Below, in pieces: positions 15,564 through 24,574 of a stretch of DNA of 64,000 bases. Position 1 is the stretch's first letter. Each line of letters starts with the position of its first letter. A program made the position numbers and the translations under genes. The stretch is from positions 992,001-1,056,000 of the forward strand of contig NZ_KE150486.1 of the NCBI RefSeq assembly GCF_000411555.1, written 5' to 3'. This DNA is from Atopobium sp. oral taxon 199 str. F0494 (GTDB lineage: Bacteria; Actinomycetota; Coriobacteriia; Coriobacteriales; Atopobiaceae). The notes under the pieces were generated by a model that ran no database searches, was not told the DNA's origin, and saw only the letters and a program-made list of their open reading frames with translations.

Positions 15564-16022
15564 ATGTTGCTTCGAGACATCTACGAAGCGGGTCACTATG
15601 CTTTTACAAAAGGTCCTCTAACATGGGAAGATTCCATTCGTGAATGCTGTAAGCCTCTTGAGATCGATGGAACCGTACCTTCTGATTACGCAGACGACAT
15701 CATTGAATGCATTCACAAGTTCGGACCCTATATCGTTATTGTTCCTCACGTTGCGATGCCGCATTCGACTGCGCGTATTGGTCAAGGGGGAAAGACTGCG
15801 ATTGGCTTTATGCACTGTGACACGCCGGTAAGCTTTGCCGAGGGGGATGAGGAAAAACAGGTTAAAACCTTCTTCACTTTGAGTGCTGTCGATCAAGACG
15901 CTCATCTGAAGAATATGCAAAACCTTGTTGCTGTTCTTATGAATGAGGAGGTTCTTGAACGTCTCAAAAACATCAAATCTCCTGAAGAACTTTTGGAGAT
16001 CGATGCTTTGCTTTCCGAGTAA
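15564..16022 (+). CDS. ulaC: PTS ascorbate IIA component
   Basis: The 152-residue protein is a UlaC-type PTS IIA; VPHVAMPHSTA places the phosphohistidine at about His67. I chose the ATG at 15564 (preceded by GGGAGGGGGTGG) over the GTG three codons earlier. It is the first gene of the operon ulaC-ulaA-ulaB-propeller-ulaG-ulaF-ulaE, which lies opposite a DeoR regulator. It phosphorylates the IIB protein encoded at 17743. Confidence 0.92.
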   Translation: MLLRDIYEAGHYAFTKGPLTWEDSIRECCKPLEIDGTVPSDYADDIIECIHKFGPYIVIVPHVAMPHSTARIGQGGKTAIGFMHCDTPVSFAEGDEEKQVKTFFTLSAVDQDAHLKNMQNLVAVLMNEEVLERLKNIKSPEELLEIDALLSE

Positions 16023-16104
16023 TAGAACCTGTCGGAGTCACTCTGTAAGGAACTTGGAAAGCACACACAGCAAAGCTTTTTATTGACCCTAGGAAAGGAA
16101 TCAC

Positions 16105-17634
16105 ATGGATATTCTTATGACTTGTTGGAGGTTCTTTGCACAGAACATCCTAACGCAGCCTGCATATTTCATTGGTTTGATCGTAGCCATCGGATATATC
16201 TTGCTGAAGAAAAAGTGGTATGACGTCATTGCTGGTTTTGTTAAAGCTGTCATTGGCTATCAGATCCTTCTTGTTGGTTCAGGCGGTCTTGTCTCTTCTT
16301 TCCGACCCGTTCTTGTTGGACTGGAGGAGCGTTTTAACCTTTCTGCAATGGTCATTGATCCTTACTTTGGCCAAAACGCTGTTCAGTCAGGTATGGCGGA
16401 TCCCAATGGACCTGCATTCATCGCCGGCCGTTCATTTTCTTCTGTCATGTTCCTGCTGCTTTTTGCATTCATTCTAAACATCGTTCTTGTCGCATTTAAG
16501 AAGCAGACCAAACTGCGCGCAATCTTTACCACCGGCCATGTCCAAGTCCAGCAGGCAGCTACTGCATTCTGGCTCATTCTGTTTTGCTTTCCACAGTTGA
16601 ATGACACTGCAGTCCTTGCTGTTATGACGCTTCTTCTCGGACTGTATTGGGCGGTTGGCTCAAACCTCTGCATCGGCCCTACCCAAGATCTTACAGACGG
16701 AGCCGGTCTGACCATTGCTCACCAGCAGATGTTTGGTGTTTATTGCGCCTCAAAAGCTTCTGAATGGCTTGCTAAACATACGAAAAAAGAGTCTAAGCGT
16801 ATCGAAGATATCGAACTTCCAGGCTTCCTCAAGATCTTCAATGAGAATCTTGTTGCCACCGCGATCTTAATGACCTTGTTCTTTGGCATCATTCTTCTCA
16901 TTCTTGGACCTGAATTCCTTTCGGGAGCAAATAAAGCGGGAACAAAGTTCTTCGATCCGTCCAAGCAGAGTTTTGTTTTCTATATCATGACAACCGCCTT
17001 CCAATTCGCCGTCTATCTCTCCATTCTTCAGCTTGGAGTCCGTACCTTCGTTACTGAACTTACCAACTCCTTCCAGGGCATTTCCAACAAACTTCTCAAG
17101 GGTTCTGTCCCAGGCGTTGACTGTGCAGTTACCTATGGTTTTGGCTCCCCTAATGCCGTTACCCTCGGTTTTCTTATGGGAGCCGCAGGACAATTTCTTG
17201 CGATTGCGCTGCTTCTTCTTTTGAAGTCTCCCGTTGTCGTGATTGCCGGCTTCGTACCACTGTTTTTTGACAATGCCACGATTGGCGTTTATGCAAACAA
17301 CAAAGGTGGTCTTCGCGCTGTTATTATCATGCCGTTTATTTCAGGCTTGCTGCAGGTCTTTGGCTCTGCGCTTATTGCCGGCTGGGTTGGTATGGCGGCA
17401 TATGGCGGCTACCTCGGCATGTGGGACTGGGCTGTTGTTTGGCCGATCATGACAGGTGTTATGAAGTTCCTGTCGTATGCGGGACTTGTAATTGTTGCAG
17501 TTGCACTTATCGCTATTCCACAGCTTCAGTACCGTGCTCACAAAGATACCTATTTCATGGAGGTTGAGGACTACCAGGCATGCAAGGAGATTCGTGCAAA
17601 GCAAGCTGCTGAAAAAGAGGCTTCTCGTAAATAG
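16105..17634 (+). CDS. ulaA: PTS L-ascorbate IIC permease
   Basis: The 509-residue membrane protein is an SgaT/UlaA-family permease with roughly a dozen hydrophobic segments, a FITGHVQ-like loop (TTGHVQVQQAA) and a final charged tail after residue 480. The ribosome site AGGAAAGG precedes the ATG. It imports and phosphorylates sugar with UlaB and UlaC. The presence of a close UlaG homolog downstream makes L-ascorbate or a close relative the best substrate guess. It is slightly longer than E. coli UlaA because of an extended loop and the charged C-terminus. Confidence 0.93.
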   Translation: MDILMTCWRFFAQNILTQPAYFIGLIVAIGYILLKKKWYDVIAGFVKAVIGYQILLVGSGGLVSSFRPVLVGLEERFNLSAMVIDPYFGQNAVQSGMADPNGPAFIAGRSFSSVMFLLLFAFILNIVLVAFKKQTKLRAIFTTGHVQVQQAATAFWLILFCFPQLNDTAVLAVMTLLLGLYWAVGSNLCIGPTQDLTDGAGLTIAHQQMFGVYCASKASEWLAKHTKKESKRIEDIELPGFLKIFNENLVATAILMTLFFGIILLILGPEFLSGANKAGTKFFDPSKQSFVFYIMTTAFQFAVYLSILQLGVRTFVTELTNSFQGISNKLLKGSVPGVDCAVTYGFGSPNAVTLGFLMGAAGQFLAIALLLLLKSPVVVIAGFVPLFFDNATIGVYANNKGGLRAVIIMPFISGLLQVFGSALIAGWVGMAAYGGYLGMWDWAVVWPIMTGVMKFLSYAGLVIVAVALIAIPQLQYRAHKDTYFMEVEDYQACKEIRAKQAAEKEASRK

Positions 17635-17742
17635 GCAGCAATTCTCTCCAAAACGATAGGGATATATCTTCCTGAGTAGGCAACACAAGGTAACAAGGCA
17701 AGCTATCTGTCACGTAAGGAAAACAGTTAAAAGGAGTTTTCA

Positions 17743-18051
17743 ATGAATGCCAAAATTCTCGTCGCATGTGCAAATGGCGCAGGCACTTCTCTCATGATGA
17801 AGATGACAGCTGAACGTGTCACATCTAAGCTTGGTATGCACGTAGATACCATCCATCACTGCGCACTCTCCGAGGGTGTCAGCTCTGCTCGTCAATATGA
17901 CATCGTCTTTGCTCCTCTGAACTTTGTAAACATGTATGAGGATGCAGAAAAGGCGGGTGTTACCGTTATCGGTCTTCGCAATGTTCTTTCAGACGCAGAA
18001 ATGGAAGAAAAGCTCGTTGAGTGCGGAGCGGCCGAAAAGTTTTCTGCCTAA
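17743..18051 (+). CDS. ulaB: PTS L-ascorbate IIB component
   Basis: The 102-residue protein is a UlaB-type IIB: NAKILVACANGAGTSLMMKM, with Cys9 as the phosphocysteine. AAAGGAG lies eight bases before the ATG. It carries phosphate from UlaC to the sugar in UlaA. The 108 bases between it and ulaA show no hairpin, so the genes are probably co-transcribed. Confidence 0.93.
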   Translation: MNAKILVACANGAGTSLMMKMTAERVTSKLGMHVDTIHHCALSEGVSSARQYDIVFAPLNFVNMYEDAEKAGVTVIGLRNVLSDAEMEEKLVECGAAEKFSA

Positions 18052-18137
18052 GTGACCACGGATATTCTATGCACGGCGAGGCTGGACGCCGGCAGGTATC
18101 TAGCCCCGCGTGTTTTAGAAGGGACAGAGTTCTGATT

Positions 18138-19193
18138 ATGAAATACACAAAGCAAGTTATTGCCCAAATGCCTAAGTGCTACGCAGTAGGTATGTTCGAC
18201 GGCAGTGACGCCTCAAGTTTTCTTGCTGCAGTTGAAAAAGAAGGACCTATCCGTCGTTTTGCTCTGGATGGCACTCCCATGGAAACCGTCGCAAAAGGAC
18301 CCGGTGGGGTAATGACGATTGCACAGGTTCCAAGGCGTAACGACCAGTTTCTTGCAACTCGAAAATTCTTCTCACCGAATTTTGGAGGAGCAGATGCCGC
18401 CATTGCTTCATACACTCATGAGGCGCATGACGCTTGGACGGAGCGTACGCTCTGTGACCTTCCTTACGTCCATCGTTTTGGCTTGCTTGAGGGGACTGAC
18501 GGAACGCTTTGGCTCCTTGCCTGTACTATCAAGGGAACTGCTGAAACCGGTGTCAAGGATGACTGGCGTGTTCCTGGTGCTGTATGGGCAGCTCCTCTTA
18601 ATGGTCAGCTCGAACAATACGACGATAAAAACCAGCTGGAACTTACGTGTATTGCAAGCTGTCAAGTCCAGAACCATGGTTTTTGGACCGCTCCCGATAA
18701 ATCATTCGCCCTTATATCAACGGCTGCCGGCGTATTTCGTTATGTACCGCCAGCTTCTCCAGAAGGTGAGTGGGATATCACATGCCTTATCATTCAACCG
18801 ACAAGCGATATTGTTGTCGCCGATCTTGATGGAGATGGTGCAAATGAAATTCTTACCTTCTCTAAATTCCATGGAGATACACTTTCCATTTGGCATGAAA
18901 CTGAGATAAAAGATCGCTACGAGCTCGTTTGGACAGACCCGTCAAAGCGTGAATTCCTTCATGCACTATGGGCCGGGGATATAGCAGGTAAGAGAGTTGC
19001 CATAATTGGCCATCGAAAAGAAGCTCGAGATCTTCTTTTGGTTCACTATACCGACGGTACGTATCACGTTGATGTTATCGACCATGATCTCGGACCTGCA
19101 AATGTATGGGCTTATAACGACGGCACTAACGACCGGATCATTGCTGCTTATCGTGAAACTGATCAGCTTGCACTGTACACGGTCAAAGCATAG
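18138..19193 (+). CDS. Beta-propeller/FG-GAP-like protein of the ula operon, function unknown
   Basis: The 351-residue protein is not a known Ula enzyme. It is rich in repeated beta-strand units with Trp and Gly turns and holds a calcium-loop-like [11 protein letters not shown] at about residue 229, typical of FG-GAP/VCBS beta-propellers. There is no signal peptide, so it should be cytoplasmic. The start [10 protein letters not shown] is chosen because AGAAGGGA lies upstream, though 13 bases away. It sits inside the operon between ulaB and ulaG, a place where the decarboxylase gene ulaD could be expected, yet it bears no resemblance to UlaD. It could be a sugar-acid lactonase-like or isomerase-like propeller; this is a guess. 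Confidence 0.75.
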   Translation: MKYTKQVIAQMPKCYAVGMFDGSDASSFLAAVEKEGPIRRFALDGTPMETVAKGPGGVMTIAQVPRRNDQFLATRKFFSPNFGGADAAIASYTHEAHDAWTERTLCDLPYVHRFGLLEGTDGTLWLLACTIKGTAETGVKDDWRVPGAVWAAPLNGQLEQYDDKNQLELTCIASCQVQNHGFWTAPDKSFALISTAAGVFRYVPPASPEGEWDITCLIIQPTSDIVVADLDGDGANEILTFSKFHGDTLSIWHETEIKDRYELVWTDPSKREFLHALWAGDIAGKRVAIIGHRKEARDLLLVHYTDGTYHVDVIDHDLGPANVWAYNDGTNDRIIAAYRETDQLALYTVKA

Positions 19194-19221
19194 TTTCTAT
19201 CACACCAAGAAAGGAGCGGTC

Positions 19222-20340
19222 ATGGCAAACCTTAAAGAGGTCACCCGCGAAAATTGGATCATGAATACGTTTCCCGAATGGGGAACATGGCTCAACGAGG
19301 AAATCGAGAACGCCGTTGTTGCGCCCAACCAAGTTGAAATGTGGTGGCTTGGCTGTGTCGGGATCTGGTTCAAGACCCCCGGCGGTGCAGATATTGCCGT
19401 CGATTTTTGGGCAGGTAACGGAAAGCGCACGCATGGCAATGGTCTTATGAAGGTTGGTCACCAGATGGCTAATATGGCCGGTGTCCGTAATATGCAGCCA
19501 AACCTTCGTAATGTCCCATTTGTGATCGATCCGTTTGCGATCAAACATCTTGATGCTGTTGTCGTCACCCACATTCATCAAGATCATATGTCCAAAGAAC
19601 TTGCAGCCCAGGTCATCAACAACAATATGACGACCACAAATGAAAACGGCAAGGAAATTCCAGTTCCCTTCATTGGACCCGAAAAAGCTGTTGACATTTG
19701 GGTCGATTGGGGAGTTCCCCGCGAGCAATGCATCGTCGTTAAGCCCGGTGATAAGGTCAAGATCAAAGACATTGAGATAGTTGCCTACGATTCATTTGAC
19801 CGCACTATCATCGTTACTACTACTGACACGACTGAGAATCGTCCGGATCTTTGGGGGAAATGTCCTATGGACATGGACGAAAAAGCCGTTAATTACCTCT
19901 TTGTAACGCCTGGCGGCAATATTTACCATTCCGGCGACTCTCACTATTCCATCTACTTTGCCAAGCACGGTAAGGATATTGCTAAGAAATATGGCGGCGT
20001 TGACGTATGTTTCGGAGCCTATGGCTGCAACCCCATAGGGATCCAAGACAAGATGGAAGCAACTGATATGCTCCGCATGGCTGAAGCATTACAGGCAAAA
20101 GTCGTTGTTCCGATTCATCACGACGTTTGGACCAACTTCCAAGCCGACGTTCAGGAGATCAGAGTTCTTTGGGATATGCGCAAGGATCGTCTTGACTACA
20201 AATTCCATCCGTTCTTCTGGGAAGTTGGCGGTCATTACACATACCCCCAAGATAAAGATCGTCTTGCCTATCATCACGATCGTGGTTTTCATGATTGCTT
20301 CGAACATGAACCAAATGTCCCATTCCGTAGTGTCCTTTAA
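19222..20340 (+). CDS. ulaG: L-ascorbate-6-phosphate lactonase
   Basis: The 372-residue metallo-beta-lactamase-fold protein closely follows E. coli UlaG along its length: [19 protein letters not shown], the metal motif THIHQDHM (HxHxDH), HSGDSHYS and a C-terminal [10 protein letters not shown] segment. It opens the lactone ring of L-ascorbate 6-phosphate to give 3-keto-L-gulonate 6-phosphate using a divalent metal, in the cytoplasm. AAAGGAG lies six bases before the ATG. The first metal motif has Ile where E. coli has Asp between the two histidines. It is the strongest evidence that this operon handles ascorbate. Confidence 0.95.
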   Translation: MANLKEVTRENWIMNTFPEWGTWLNEEIENAVVAPNQVEMWWLGCVGIWFKTPGGADIAVDFWAGNGKRTHGNGLMKVGHQMANMAGVRNMQPNLRNVPFVIDPFAIKHLDAVVVTHIHQDHMSKELAAQVINNNMTTTNENGKEIPVPFIGPEKAVDIWVDWGVPREQCIVVKPGDKVKIKDIEIVAYDSFDRTIIVTTTDTTENRPDLWGKCPMDMDEKAVNYLFVTPGGNIYHSGDSHYSIYFAKHGKDIAKKYGGVDVCFGAYGCNPIGIQDKMEATDMLRMAEALQAKVVVPIHHDVWTNFQADVQEIRVLWDMRKDRLDYKFHPFFWEVGGHYTYPQDKDRLAYHHDRGFHDCFEHEPNVPFRSVL

Positions 20341-20355
20341 GGAGGCTTCATACGT

Positions 20356-21057
20356 ATGATGCTGAAAGAGCTTCGCGAAGAAGTATATAAAGCCAACATG
20401 GATCTGACCAAACACGATCTTGTTGTGTTTACATGGGGCAATGCTTCTGGTCTTGATCGTGAACGCGGCCTTTTTGTCATCAAGCCATCCGGGGTCGAGT
20501 ATTCTGAACTCAGTCCGGAAAATCTGGTTATCTGTGATCTTAAAGGCAAGGTTATTGAAGGTGATCTGAATCCTTCATCCGACACGGAGACTCATGCCTG
20601 CTTATACCGTAAATGGGGCGAGAAGATCGGCGGCATTGTGCATACTCACTCTACACATGCAGTTTCTTGGGCTCAGGCAGGCCGCTCAATTCCTTGTTAC
20701 GGCACGACACACGCAGACTACTTCTATGGAGATATTCCATGCGTTCGCAGTTTAACAAAGAAGGAAGTCGACGGTGCCTATGAACTTGAAACAGGCAACG
20801 TCATTATTGAAGATTTTGCAGATCTTGACCCCGTTGCCGTTCCCGGCACACTTGTACGCAATCATGGACCTTTTGCCTGGGGTAAGAACGCCGCAGCAGC
20901 TGTCTATCATGCAGTGGTTATTGAAGAAGTTGCCAAGATGGCCACTTTGACAGAATTGAATAATCCAAAGGTCATGGAAGCTCCGAAGTACCTGCAAGAT
21001 CGTCATTATCTTCGTAAACACGGTCCAAACGCATACTACGGACAAGGTAAACATTAG
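20356..21057 (+). CDS. ulaF: L-ribulose-5-phosphate 4-epimerase
   Basis: The 233-residue class II aldolase/epimerase family protein has TWGNASGLDRE, the SGVEYSEL segment, the zinc motif HTHSTHA (about residue 96) and NHGPFAWG with the third histidine. It converts L-ribulose 5-phosphate to D-xylulose 5-phosphate, the last step of the ascorbate route. It starts 15 bases after ulaG, with GGAGG overlapping the gap; ATG codons 1 and 2 are both possible. AraD has the same fold and reaction, but the neighbours favour UlaF. Confidence 0.93.
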   Translation: MMLKELREEVYKANMDLTKHDLVVFTWGNASGLDRERGLFVIKPSGVEYSELSPENLVICDLKGKVIEGDLNPSSDTETHACLYRKWGEKIGGIVHTHSTHAVSWAQAGRSIPCYGTTHADYFYGDIPCVRSLTKKEVDGAYELETGNVIIEDFADLDPVAVPGTLVRNHGPFAWGKNAAAAVYHAVVIEEVAKMATLTELNNPKVMEAPKYLQDRHYLRKHGPNAYYGQGKH

Positions 21058-21071
21058 CCACATTGAGCATC

Positions 21072-21101
21072 GTGAGCGGTCTCCTGCCGGAGACCGCTCA
21101 C
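21072..21101 (+). other. Intercistronic hairpin between ulaF and ulaE
   Basis: GTGAGCGGTCTC and GAGACCGCTCAC form a perfect 12-pair stem around a six-base loop, with no T-run after it. It lies 14 bases past the ulaF stop and may adjust the level or stability of the ulaE message. Confidence 0.6.
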
Positions 21102-21121
21102 TTACCTATTAAGGAGTCTGT

Positions 21122-21979
21122 ATGAATACCTACCAACTTGGACTTTACGAGAAAGCAACACCTGCAGAACTTCCTTGGGAAGATCGACTTGTTGCAGCCG
21201 CAGAATGTGGCTTTGACTACGTCGAGATTTCTATCGATGAATCTGATGCTCGTCTTTCTCGTATTGATTGGACAAAAAGCGAGCGTAAAGCCCTCTGTAC
21301 TGCTATAGAGAATGCAGGAGTTCCTCTAGGCTCTATGTGCCTCTCAGGCCATCGAAAGTATCCTTTTGGATCACAGGATTCTTCTGTCCGTAGACGCTCG
21401 CTTGAAATAATGGACAAGGCCCTTACGCTTGCCTGTGATCTTGGTCTTCATACGATTCAGCTTGCTGGTTATGACGTGTATTATGAAGAAGGAACAGAAG
21501 ATACTCGTAAATGGTTCGCCGAAAACTTAAGTAAAGCTGTTGAAATGGCGTCTATAGCAGGAGTCTGTCTCGGTTTTGAAACCATGGAAACGCCTTTTAT
21601 GGACACAGTTGAAAAGGCCCTGAAATACGTTGACTTAATTGACAGCCCATATCTTGGCATCTACCCGGATGTCGGTAATCTCACCAATGCGTCGCTCATA
21701 TACGGAAAAAGTGTTGCGGATGATATCATGACCGGTAAAGGACACATTTTTGCTGCTCATATGAAAGAAACGGTAAAAGGCGCTTATCGCGAAATACCTT
21801 TCTCGACGGGAACAACGGATTACGATGGCGCTCTATCGCAACTAGTGCCCCAAGGCGTTCGCCGTTATGTAGCAGAAATGTGGTACACCGGTGATGAGGA
21901 CTGGAAAACAGATCTTGCCTTTGCTTCCAATTATATTCGCAGTAAGATCGACGCAGCATTTGAACACTATGCAAAATAA
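21122..21979 (+). CDS. ulaE: L-xylulose-5-phosphate 3-epimerase
   Basis: The 285-residue TIM-barrel protein matches UlaE/SgaU: LGLYEKATP at the start, DYVEISIDESDARLSRIDW, SMCLSGHRKYPFGS, the metal-site stretches GFETMETPFMD and YPDVGNLTNAS, and a final HMKETVKGAYREIPF. It epimerises L-xylulose 5-phosphate to L-ribulose 5-phosphate, the step before UlaF. AAGGAG lies six bases before the ATG. It is the last gene of the operon and ends before a bidirectional terminator. Confidence 0.95.
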   Translation: MNTYQLGLYEKATPAELPWEDRLVAAAECGFDYVEISIDESDARLSRIDWTKSERKALCTAIENAGVPLGSMCLSGHRKYPFGSQDSSVRRRSLEIMDKALTLACDLGLHTIQLAGYDVYYEEGTEDTRKWFAENLSKAVEMASIAGVCLGFETMETPFMDTVEKALKYVDLIDSPYLGIYPDVGNLTNASLIYGKSVADDIMTGKGHIFAAHMKETVKGAYREIPFSTGTTDYDGALSQLVPQGVRRYVAEMWYTGDEDWKTDLAFASNYIRSKIDAAFEHYAK

Positions 21980-22064
21980 GCATATCTTTTGCTGATAGGA
22001 TCATAGGTTATTTGGCTTACCGGATACTTTTGCAACATACGCTCCAAAGACAAACAACGCCTCT

Positions 22065-22101
22065 AAAAAAACCACTGGGCAGTATGGCTCAGTGGTTTTT
22101 A
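22065..22101. terminator. Bidirectional terminator between ulaE and the YjbQ-family gene
   Basis: AAAAAACCACTG and CAGTGGTTTTT (22090-22100) form a stem with A-run before and T-run after, so it can stop transcription from both convergent genes. Confidence 0.88.
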
Positions 22102-22124
22102 ATAGATGTCTGTCCTTTTAAAGA

Positions 22125-22646
22125 CTACTCGCCAATCACGCAAACTTTGACTTTACGATTACGCTCTCTATTCTGATCCCAGTCAACCAGATAAATATGA
22201 CCAAATTCCCCGGTTGCAGGCATGCCGTCAGTAACTACAAACGTTTGACTGCTGCCAAAAAGAGAAGCTCTCAGGTGCGCGTCACCATTCAAAATGGTAT
22301 TTGCCTCTCCCGGAAACTCAGGATGTTCATCATGGTAATCCACAAGAAATTGAACGTGTTTTGGTCCTGGATACCGGTATTCACGATTCTCTTCAACCTC
22401 ACGAGGAATCATCTTGTCAACAAAACGAATCAGATCTCCCTGAAGAAACTCCTGGCCCTGCCAATTTGTATCGTGAACATACTCCTCAAAAATGACTGAA
22501 CAGGTAGTATGTGTCGTTTGACACGTTACGATGCCATTTGAGATTCCTGACGCAGCAATGATGACAATTACTTGCTGTTTGATATCGATAAAATCGGGAC
22601 GACCCGCCGCGGTTGATACCGTAACCGTATCTTGATAGACAGCCAT
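22125..22646 (-). CDS. YjbQ family protein (UPF0047)
   Basis: The 173-residue protein belongs to the YjbQ/UPF0047 family (about 130-170 residues): VIIAASGISNGIVTCQTTHTTCSVIFEE in the N-terminal half and LNGDAHLRASLFGSSQ with the conserved histidine further on. The start MAVYQDT follows GGAGAAGAG. Family members have been linked to weak thiamine-phosphate synthase activity; a real role is unclear. It follows the triosephosphate-isomerase-like gene by 31 bases and is probably co-transcribed with it under the operator at 23442, which hints at a role in handling a sugar phosphate. Confidence 0.88.
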   Translation of the reverse strand: MAVYQDTVTVSTAAGRPDFIDIKQQVIVIIAASGISNGIVTCQTTHTTCSVIFEEYVHDTNWQGQEFLQGDLIRFVDKMIPREVEENREYRYPGPKHVQFLVDYHDEHPEFPGEANTILNGDAHLRASLFGSSQTFVVTDGMPATGEFGHIYLVDWDQNRERNRKVKVCVIGE

Positions 22647-22677
22647 ACGTCTCTTCTCCAATCTTTTCTTGCTGTAT

Positions 22678-23376
22678 TTACTGTGCAAAATCAGTACGCG
22701 CTCGATCAAGCGCTTCAAACATTTCGTCAAGCGTCGCAAATGGGTCATCCGCCGCGACAATGCCCGAGGTGCCTCCGGTCGCATCGGCACCATATTTGAT
22801 AGCGTCATAGACGTTTTCGCCGGAGCTGATGCCTGCCGCTTGAAGCACTTTAGTAGCGGGAGAAATAGCCTTGACAGCCTCCGTTGAAGCGCGCATATAA
22901 TCCTCGCTGGCAATCTGACCGGTTCCAATAAGACTTGTAAGTTCGCAGGTCATAATATCCGGATGAAGCTCCGCAATAGCCTTCGCCTCTTCAACGGAAT
23001 CAGCGCACACACAGGTCAGAATTCCAACTTCATCAGCGCGGGCTATGGTTGCAGCCAGCTCATGAACGGTCATGGGATTCTCGGCATGATTCAAAAATGT
23101 AGCCTTTACTCCTGCCGCCGCAAGCGCCTCAGGCAAGATATGTCCCATGCCACGACCAGGCTTGAGGCTTTCCATATTTTGAGCACACGGAATAAGGTGC
23201 TTGCAATGCTCCGCGACCCAAGCTAAATCAATCAGCTGCGCCGTGAACAGACAATCAAAATCGTATTTCTCGCAAAGTTCATCTGCCTTAACGGCAAGCT
23301 TACGAAGATCCTCTCCGTACAAATACGACTTTGGATTAACTACAAAAAATGGGCTTCTCAACTTGTGCTTTTCCAT
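22678..23376 (-). CDS. Triosephosphate isomerase family protein
   Basis: The 232-residue TIM-barrel keeps the catalytic set of triosephosphate isomerase: Asn14 and Lys16 in VVNPKSY, His97 in LNHAEN and Glu145 in CELTSLIGTG. Its short length and pattern are nearer archaeal-type TPI and the TPI-like isomerases found in sugar operons than the usual bacterial TpiA (about 250 residues with GHSERR). The start MEKHKLRSP follows GAGGGG by eight bases. It lies under an operator shared with the aldolase gene, so it is probably an inducible isomerase for dihydroxyacetone phosphate or a related ketose phosphate such as a tetrulose phosphate. Confidence 0.88.
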   Translation of the reverse strand: MEKHKLRSPFFVVNPKSYLYGEDLRKLAVKADELCEKYDFDCLFTAQLIDLAWVAEHCKHLIPCAQNMESLKPGRGMGHILPEALAAAGVKATFLNHAENPMTVHELAATIARADEVGILTCVCADSVEEAKAIAELHPDIMTCELTSLIGTGQIASEDYMRASTEAVKAISPATKVLQAAGISSGENVYDAIKYGADATGGTSGIVAADDPFATLDEMFEALDRARTDFAQ

Positions 23377-23441
23377 ACAGATCCCCTCTATCCAAAGCAT
23401 GCATACAAAACGACAAGTTCAATATAAGCAGTATATATCAA

Positions 23442-23465
23442 CTTGTACACAATTTTATATACAAG
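23442..23465. promoter_or_regulatory. GntR-type operator before the isomerase / YjbQ genes
   Basis: CTTGTA, 12 bases, TACAAG, a perfect six-base inverted repeat just downstream of the GntR gene and 66 bases before the isomerase start. On the minus strand the spacer begins TATAAAAT, so the site overlaps a possible -10. See the matching site at 5664. Confidence 0.65.
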
Positions 23466-23471
23466 ATGTCT

Positions 23472-24320
23472 TTATAGATGAATTTTATCGGTGAGCGCGC
23501 GCGTTCGGGGTTGAATTGCATCCCCCACTACTGCCTGCCCTGATGTAAGCCACGTAAGACTCCACTCAAAGGGGGTCTTATCGGCAAATCTGATTGTTTG
23601 CTCAAGAACCAGGATTGGTGAGTTCTCATCGCACTGTAAGTAGCGGCCGTGCTCCGCTCCCGCCGCGCGCGCCGTATAGCGAATCTTTGAGTACGAAATC
23701 TTCTTTCCGCTGCATCGTTCCGCGGCTGAAAAGGCTGGTTCCACTCGAAAATCTGCTTTTTCATAGCCGGGACATTCCGACAAATTCGTCCAACTTTCCT
23801 GACACAAAATAGGCTCGTCATCGACATATCTGACCCTGCGCAAAAAACAAATGAGGTCTGAAGGCGATGCCTGCAGCTCATTTTTTACATTTTCCGGAGC
23901 GGGCAGAACTTTCTTTTCAAGGACTTTTGTTTCAAAGTCCAACCCCTGATTCCTGAGAGATTCGGCAAACGAAAGAGGTCGAACGCCCGCTGGATGAGAC
24001 AACCCCTCTTCGGCGACATAGGTACCTTTCCCGTGTACACGAAACAAAAGACCCTCGTTGACCAGCGTTTCAATTGCATGCCGCACAGTTCCCCGACTTA
24101 TACCGAAGCGATCCATAAGTTCATGTTCCGAGAGGATCTTTTCGCCTGAAACTAATTCTCGCGAGTAGATCATCTCTCTGATCTGATCAGCCAGTTGCGA
24201 ATGTAGCGACGTCGTACCACTAGTAATTAAAGCTTTTTTCGGCTCATCTTGATTAGTAAGCTTTTCTGGCGTTGGAAAGAGGGGGTAGGCTTTATCGTCA
24301 TCTGCAACCTTTGTGCACAC
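23472..24320 (-). CDS. GntR family (HutC/UTRA) transcriptional regulator
   Basis: The 282-residue protein has a 40-residue N-terminal extension, then a GntR winged HTH (about 45-113; recognition segment GISRGTVRHAIETL and wing HGKGTY) and a UTRA domain (about 130-275). It starts with GTG, five bases after AGAAGG. It lies directly upstream of the TPI/YjbQ genes with the CTTGTA-N12-TACAAG operator between them and is the best candidate to bind that site and the twin at 5664. Upstream of the gene, CAAG words at 24368 and 24379 resemble half-sites and suggest self-regulation. The N-terminal extension is unusual. Confidence 0.92.
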   Translation of the reverse strand: MCTKVADDDKAYPLFPTPEKLTNQDEPKKALITSGTTSLHSQLADQIREMIYSRELVSGEKILSEHELMDRFGISRGTVRHAIETLVNEGLLFRVHGKGTYVAEEGLSHPAGVRPLSFAESLRNQGLDFETKVLEKKVLPAPENVKNELQASPSDLICFLRRVRYVDDEPILCQESWTNLSECPGYEKADFRVEPAFSAAERCSGKKISYSKIRYTARAAGAEHGRYLQCDENSPILVLEQTIRFADKTPFEWSLTWLTSGQAVVGDAIQPRTRALTDKIHL

Positions 24321-24441
24321 TGCAACCTTCTAACGTAAAAATAGAACAGACCGGGGATTACTATAGACAAGTAGTATACAAGTGATAGAGGAGATGCGCC
24401 AGACGAAAGGCTGCAGAAACCGTAATCTAGCATAAAATACC

Positions 24442-24526
24442 TGGTAGGGGCGGAGGGACTCGAACCCTCACAACCGAAGTTTAGGGATTTTAAGTCCCCT
24501 GCGTCTGCCAATTCCGCCACGCCCCC
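24442..24526 (-). tRNA. tRNA-Leu (anticodon UAA)
   Basis: On the minus strand the gene starts GGGGGCGTGGCGGAATTGG, has the anticodon loop ACTTAAAAT with TAA, a long variable arm as expected for tRNA-Leu, the GGTTCGAGTCC T-arm and an encoded CCA end. The acceptor stem pairs with one G-U at the first position. Confidence 0.96.
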
Positions 24527-24574
24527 GAATGCATCGATATTATCGCACGATGTTCGCAAACATGCATCCAAGAT

